64,000 nt of DNA from Stratiolaelaps scimitus (Eukaryota > Arthropoda > Arachnida > Mesostigmata > Laelapidae). The stretch's first letter is position 1. Each line of letters starts with the position of its first letter. The notes beneath the pieces were generated by a model. The model was not told the origin of the DNA, did no database searches, and worked only from the letters and a program-made list of their open reading frames with translations. The position numbers and the translations under genes are program-made. The DNA lies in the NCBI GenBank assembly GCA_019614645.1, contig JABWDB010000008.1, forward strand, positions 8,556,001 through 8,620,000, in the 5' to 3' direction. This document shows positions 59,441 to 64,000 of this stretch, one piece after another.

Positions 59441-60346
59441 GACAAGATCACTCTCGAGCCTTGGTGGCGCGTACGCGATTGTTTCTATGGTGCTAGCTAT
59501 ATTTGTCTAGCTACAGTGAGCCTTTCAAACGCCCACTCTCAAAACAGACACAACGTATCTGGAACCTGTAGTATGCTGTGTGAAACATCAACGGGGAGCA
59601 ACGTCATCGTTCCGATGTCTCCTGGGGTGCTTCATGGTGAACTAGACACGACAGCTCGAGATCGCTGGCTCGTGAACAAATCTACTGGTAGAGCCACCAC
59701 CACCATCTCAGCAGCCGCCGCCACCGCCGCCTATACACGATATAGCGCCGCTTTTTATTTCCACGATGCTCTCGCTGGTGCTGGCATTATCGTCCGGCGC
59801 GCGATACGGTGCGGTGGCCTCTAACCTAGTGGTACGGCAGCAGTTATGGTACGGCGTTTGTTTGTCATTGGCCGGCTGCTGTTTGCGCGCATTGCGGCTC
59901 GCGAACGACGGTCGGTCAGCCGGCGAACGTTATTTGGTGCTTATTCAACACCGAGCGTACGAGCAACCAAGCGGACCCGCTAGTCGTCGTTGAACCCGGG
60001 AGGGCAGCGTCCAAAGTCCGCAACAAAGCCTACCGTCAAACTATGCTCTCGAGCAGGTCGCTTGCGCCAGTTATTGTGTGCGTTACAACGTTTCACGCAA
60101 CACTGCCTCTCCTGTGAAGATCGGGTCGGGCAACTCGGCAACCCCGACAACGTAAAATGGGATTTTCGGACTAAATTTGAAGAGATAAATACGACCAAGT
60201 GCCAGTGGCTGGCTGGCGACAGGGCGCATTTGCCACGTGCGTTCCAAATGTGCGCCCACCGTCAAATAATAATGGGGCCACAAAACATTGATATCTGCAC
60301 GAGCAATAAACTACATCGTTTATAATATATATAATATATAATGTAT

Positions 60347-60408
<62 letters not shown>

Positions 60409-60868
60409 CACTCTGCAGCACCAAAGGTCTACAGGTTACGTGGCTGCTTTTCACATGATTTAACAGTGTGTGCGTTCAGCGCTGCATATGTTTCTGCCAT
60501 ATACGAGTACGTACATTATACGTAAAGGTAAAGCTTTATTTGTTTATTAAAGGAACTGCAGTTTTTACACTGCTTAAGTTCTCGTAGTAATGATAATTAC
60601 TTAATTATGGTTAAGGCGGTGTTTTCATTTTTTTTTTCACTATTATTAAACCATATACAATACTTTTGTCAATAGAACGACTTATCAATCACAATGTTAC
60701 TCTGATTGTGAAACTGACGCACCCTAAGGCTCTTGGATAGCTTCCCCTAATGCAGTGGATACGCAGAGGAGTCTTCAGGAGAAAATACGAAGATATTTTT
60801 TGCTATCTTGCTATAACTTTCACAGACAATCATATCATGCAGTTTTGCTCACAGAGCAGTGTTGGTCG

Positions 60869-60897
<29 letters not shown>
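59339..60897. other. Non-coding stretch with TA microsatellites beside the polyglutamine exon
   Basis: TA tracts lie at 59339-59372, 59424-59440, 60321-60408 (imperfect, with an internal inverted arrangement) and 60869-60897. AT-rich sequence at 60.53-60.72 kb has no frames. Most of this is probably intron of the minus-strand gene, since the exon ends at 60951. Confidence 0.6.
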
Positions 60898-60899
<2 letters not shown>

Positions 60900-60948
60900 T
60901 TTCGTGTATGTATCATGTACAAGGTAGCCAGTTAATTGGCGCTCACCC

Positions 60949-60950
60949 AC
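60949..60950 (-). promoter_or_regulatory. Splice donor ending the polyglutamine exon
   Basis: The minus-strand sequence CAG|GTGGGTGAGC is a strong 5' splice site. Splitting exactly between codons, it removes a non-conserved tail that would otherwise read through (TA)n as Ile-Tyr repeats. Confidence 0.75.
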
Positions 60951-61886
60951 CTGTACTAGGGCAAGCCATTTGGCTTTTCCATCCTGGCTGCCTTGAGATG
61001 CCATCTGTTTGAGACTCCGACCAGTAACCTTGCCTTCGATGATTGGTGTGCCGTCGGCGATAATGGTATCGCCGCCCTCTTCTTCCTGAAGCTGAATATC
61101 GTCTTCCTGTACATCATCGTTCTTCGTCTGATCCTGGGCTGCCTGTTGCGCGGCCTCGAGTGCCTGCGCCTGTGCCGCAAGCGCGGCGGCGTGCTGCTCG
61201 GCGTCGGCCTTCGCCTTGGCGATTGCTTCGGCGAAGGACACGCATTTGATACTTGCGCTACGAGGCGTACCTAGCGGTGTAGAGCCCGAGCCTTGAGTCT
61301 CGCCTCCCTGTGAGCCCAAGCTGGCCTTCCGCAGGTCGCCAGCTGGGCTAGCCGCTTGTCCTGCGCCACTACTGGCCGCTGTCGCCGCGCCCGAGCCCGC
61401 CACTGAGGACATCGCCACAGCTTCATCGCTGCCCGGCTGGGCGCTGATGGAGGCCATCCGCTCCATGACGTGGCGCATGCCGCGCCTCACCAGGCGGATC
61501 GAGCCTGCCATCGTGTTGTCCAGCGCCATTGGCGTCTCCTCCCCGGCGATGTCTGCTGCTGCTGCGGCTGCCATTCCCGGGGGCGCTGGCAGCTGTTCCC
61601 CCCTGTTTATCGAAGACTGTACAAGGTCCAAGTTCGTGTCATTGCTATCGTTGGCTGTTGCTGATGCCGCTAACTGCGCGGCACTACCGCCTATGCTGCT
61701 GACGAAACTGCCTAGGCCTCCTCCTCCTCCTCCATCCTGTTCTAGTGTTCCGTGTTTGTCGCCGGCTGCTATGGCCGGTTGGCCGTAAGCGACATCGTTC
61801 ACTAATCCTGGTCCGTTCCCGAAGTCGACCGAACTGCGGCTGACGCTCTCGCCGAGACCGAAATCCACAGATCTTCGTCCATCTGC

Positions 61887-61923
<37 letters not shown>

Positions 61924-64000
61924 AGCAGCTCGGGCGGTATGTCATTAATGCCAAGATTTCGCCACTCAACCTGGGCACATTCTCGCATGTGGTCCTCCTC
62001 GTCCTGCGATGTGAAGTTCGCCGCCTCTGCGCTACCATCATAGCCACTGCTGAGTCGTCGTAGACTTTGCGAGCTCGAGCGGCGGCTTCGCGCTCCTTCC
62101 GAGGTGCTACCCCGTCGGCTCATGACCTCGAGGATGTCGTTTCGACTGCTACGCCGACTGAAGTCAGTGCTACCACGTCGAGAAGCCACCTCCACCTCAT
62201 GATATTCCTCGTACGGGTTCTGCGGCGGTAGGAAGAAGGTCTGATTGAAGGTAGCCGTCGGCGGCGTTGGCGGGTGGTCGATCGCTGCCACCTGTGGCTC
62301 GCGGGGCTCCCGGACGCCCTCCAGCAACGGCGAGCCGGTATCGCCCCCAACCATGCCCATCATGAGCTGCGTGACACTCTGTATCGGCTGGCTACTCGGT
62401 GGCTGAAATGCGTCCTGGTGCGAAGCGGCGTAGCTGGCGAGACCGAGTCGAGACGGGTCGCTGATAATGCTCGGCCCGCCCTGAATCTCCTCCTCTTGAC
62501 TCAGCGACGAGCTGAACGAGCGTGGTGCCTTGGAAAGCATACTGCTAGCTTGGTCGACCACCTTCGAGTAGCCTATGCCCATGGTGACGAATTTGCCACC
62601 CAGCTTTTTCGCGAGCGAGAACGACGAGAAGCCCTGCTGTTGCTGTTGTTGCTGCTCAGCGGCAGCTTGCTGTTGCTGCCGCTGTTGCGCTTGTTGCTGT
62701 TGTTGTTGCTGTTGCTGCTGCTGTTGCAGCTGGTGCTGTTGACCTGGGTGGCGGTTATGAATGGCTGGTTCCGGCGGATGCTGTATCGGGGCTGCTTTCG
62801 GAGGAACGTACTGTGCTCCAATCTGCTGTTGCTGTTGTTGCTGGTTCGCGCTTGCTGCATTCTGCTGATGCGTCTGATTTTGCTGCAGAACATGTTGCTG
62901 TTGTTGTTGTTGTGGCTGAATTTGTTGCGTTTTAAGTAATTGTTGTTGCGTTAATACTTCATTCGGTTCGCTTTCGTTACCCGTTAGTGAAACGGGTTGC
63001 TGCTGTTCTTGGTGTTGTTGTTGCAGCTGCTGCTGAGTACCGGCTGGTGTGTGGTAAGGCCTGGTTCCCGCGGACTGGGTGGGCCCCCCTGCCTCTGTAG
63101 AAACGCCAGCCACCGTTTTGAACATGGTCTCATCTTGACGTGACTCTCTTCTACTGGACGGTTGGGGCCTCTGCGCCTCCTGTTGAGCCACAGCTTTCTG
63201 AGTGGATGCAAGCTGCTTTTGGTTAAATTGCTGTTGTTGTTGCTGCTGCTGCTGCTCCGCCTGATTGCCCGATATAAGGTTTCGGAAGGGCGTAGGCGTG
63301 AATTCGGGGAACTCAATCGGCGGCTCGTCTGGTTCGTCCTCAGGGTACACTCGATCGTCAACAAACGACTCCTCATCCTGCGAGCGCTCGAAGCTGAGCT
63401 CACCGAACGACGCCAGAATGTCTTTGCTGGGTACGCTCCGGTCAGCTGTTGCAGGCTGAGGACCCGGCACATGGCCTGCTGTTGCTTGAGGTCCTCCTGA
63501 CCGGGGTGGCGAGATCTTTGCCACCAGAGATGATGTCGGTTTCGGTTGCGCTTTGCACTCGGTTGCTGCCTGACCTTCGAGTGGCCTTTGTCCTGTCTCA
63601 ATCTGATTGAAATGCGGTTGCTGCTGCTGCTGCTGTTCGCTAGAGGGTGCGTGTTGTTGCTGTTGTTGTTGTGGTTGTTGCTGTACTCGTACAACGGTCG
63701 ACACAGATGTGGCGGTTGATGATGACGAGGGAGATGACTGAACACATTGCTGTACAATTGTTGCCCCTGATACACTAGAGTTACTATTACTATTATTATT
63801 ATTGTTATTATTACTGGTTACTCCGAGTACTATATGAGCTCCATTTGGACGCTGCTGCTGCTGCTGGTGATGATGAAGATGAAGATCTCTGAGTGGAGCG
63901 GCGCTCTCCCCATTTAGCTGCTGTTGTTGCTGCAGGGAGCCGGCGGAGGGTCTCGTTGATACGGTGACACTTGCCGCCCGTACAGTTGTAGTCGCGGCCA
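60951..64000 (-). CDS. Large polyglutamine- and serine-rich coding exon of an unidentified gene (partial at both ends)
   Basis: The minus-strand frame is open from the window edge for at least 1016 codons. It does not begin at the GTG at 63704: in-frame coding with Asn, His and Gln runs continues to 64000. It ends in phase 0 at CAG|GTGGGT (donor at 60950-60949); beyond it the frame runs into intronic TA repeats. Regions in order: Gln-rich segments broken by Pro/Ser/Thr; an acidic block near 63330-63400 with FGELSF; a conserved-looking FSSFSLAKKLGGKFVTMGIG segment near 62600; Ser/Arg blocks with repeated RRxS and RRGS (62040-62180), possible basophilic-kinase sites; VEWRNLGINDIPPELL then Gln near 61960; RSVDFG/SSVDFG repeats; a Gly run; an Ala-rich heptad-like stretch near 61150-61240 suggesting a coiled coil; and an acidic stretch before the donor. 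The style suggests a disordered cytoplasmic scaffold or active-zone protein such as an UNC-13 N-terminal region, but I cannot confirm any family. Confidence 0.85.

Noticed and set aside
62274..62939. A 221-codon + strand Leu-rich frame
   Set aside because: It is the complement of the Gln runs of the minus-strand exon (CAG read as CTG), a shadow of the real gene.
62984..63775. A 263-codon minus-strand Ser/Asn/Arg-rich frame
   Set aside because: It is the same strand as the polyglutamine exon in a shifted frame (CAG/CAA read as AGC/AAC); a shadow.

Overview
The window is eukaryotic nuclear DNA, most likely from an arthropod. It has a Ty1/copia retrotransposon of animal type, one very long polyglutamine-rich coding exon that ends at a GT splice donor, tRNA-derived SINE copies, and about twenty long (TA)n microsatellites separated by single-copy-looking sequence of moderate GC. 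Nothing prokaryotic is visible: no operons, no ribosome-binding sites, no CRISPR. I lean towards a mite or tick, but only on general style.

Left end (1-4824): the 3' part of a Ty1/copia element on the + strand. It holds the end of protease, integrase, reverse transcriptase, RNase H, a polypurine tract and a 462-bp 3' LTR (TGTTG...CAACA). The element is unusual because about 1.4 kb lies between the pol stop and the LTR. This space carries two further frames. One is a sense 157-aa type I membrane protein (signal peptide, six cysteines, one membrane span, YxxL tail) whose start overlaps the pol stop as ATGA. The other is an antisense frame of about 222 aa that looks like a type II membrane glycoprotein and ends tail-to-tail 19 bp from the first. 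Pol has one in-frame TAG inside the integrase core and no other visible lesion. This element is the best candidate here for something undescribed.

Middle (about 4.8-57.8 kb): mostly non-coding, with (TA)n, (CT)n, (CA)n and (ATT)n tracts, three copies of one tRNA-derived SINE family (11.7, 42.5 and 50.4 kb; the second flanked by an 8-bp direct repeat), a separate tRNA-like element at 18.5 kb, several perfect hairpins and a degenerate 2A-like motif that may mark a decayed LINE. A few short frames have exon-like character (signal-peptide-like starts followed by GT donors at 28.4 and 54.0 kb, a cysteine-bearing minus-strand frame at 33.7 kb). All are low confidence.

Right end (57.8-64.0 kb): a minus-strand gene. 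Its large exon (64000 down to 60951, open at the window edge, at least 1016 residues) is rich in Gln, Ser and Arg-Arg-x-Ser motifs and ends in phase 0 at CAG|GTGGGT. A protein-like minus-strand frame at 58271-57806, preceded by a polypyrimidine-AG, is phase-compatible as a downstream exon but unproven. A diverged copy of its first part lies at 21.4 kb. If the gene instead continues beyond the window, most of the middle region would be intron.
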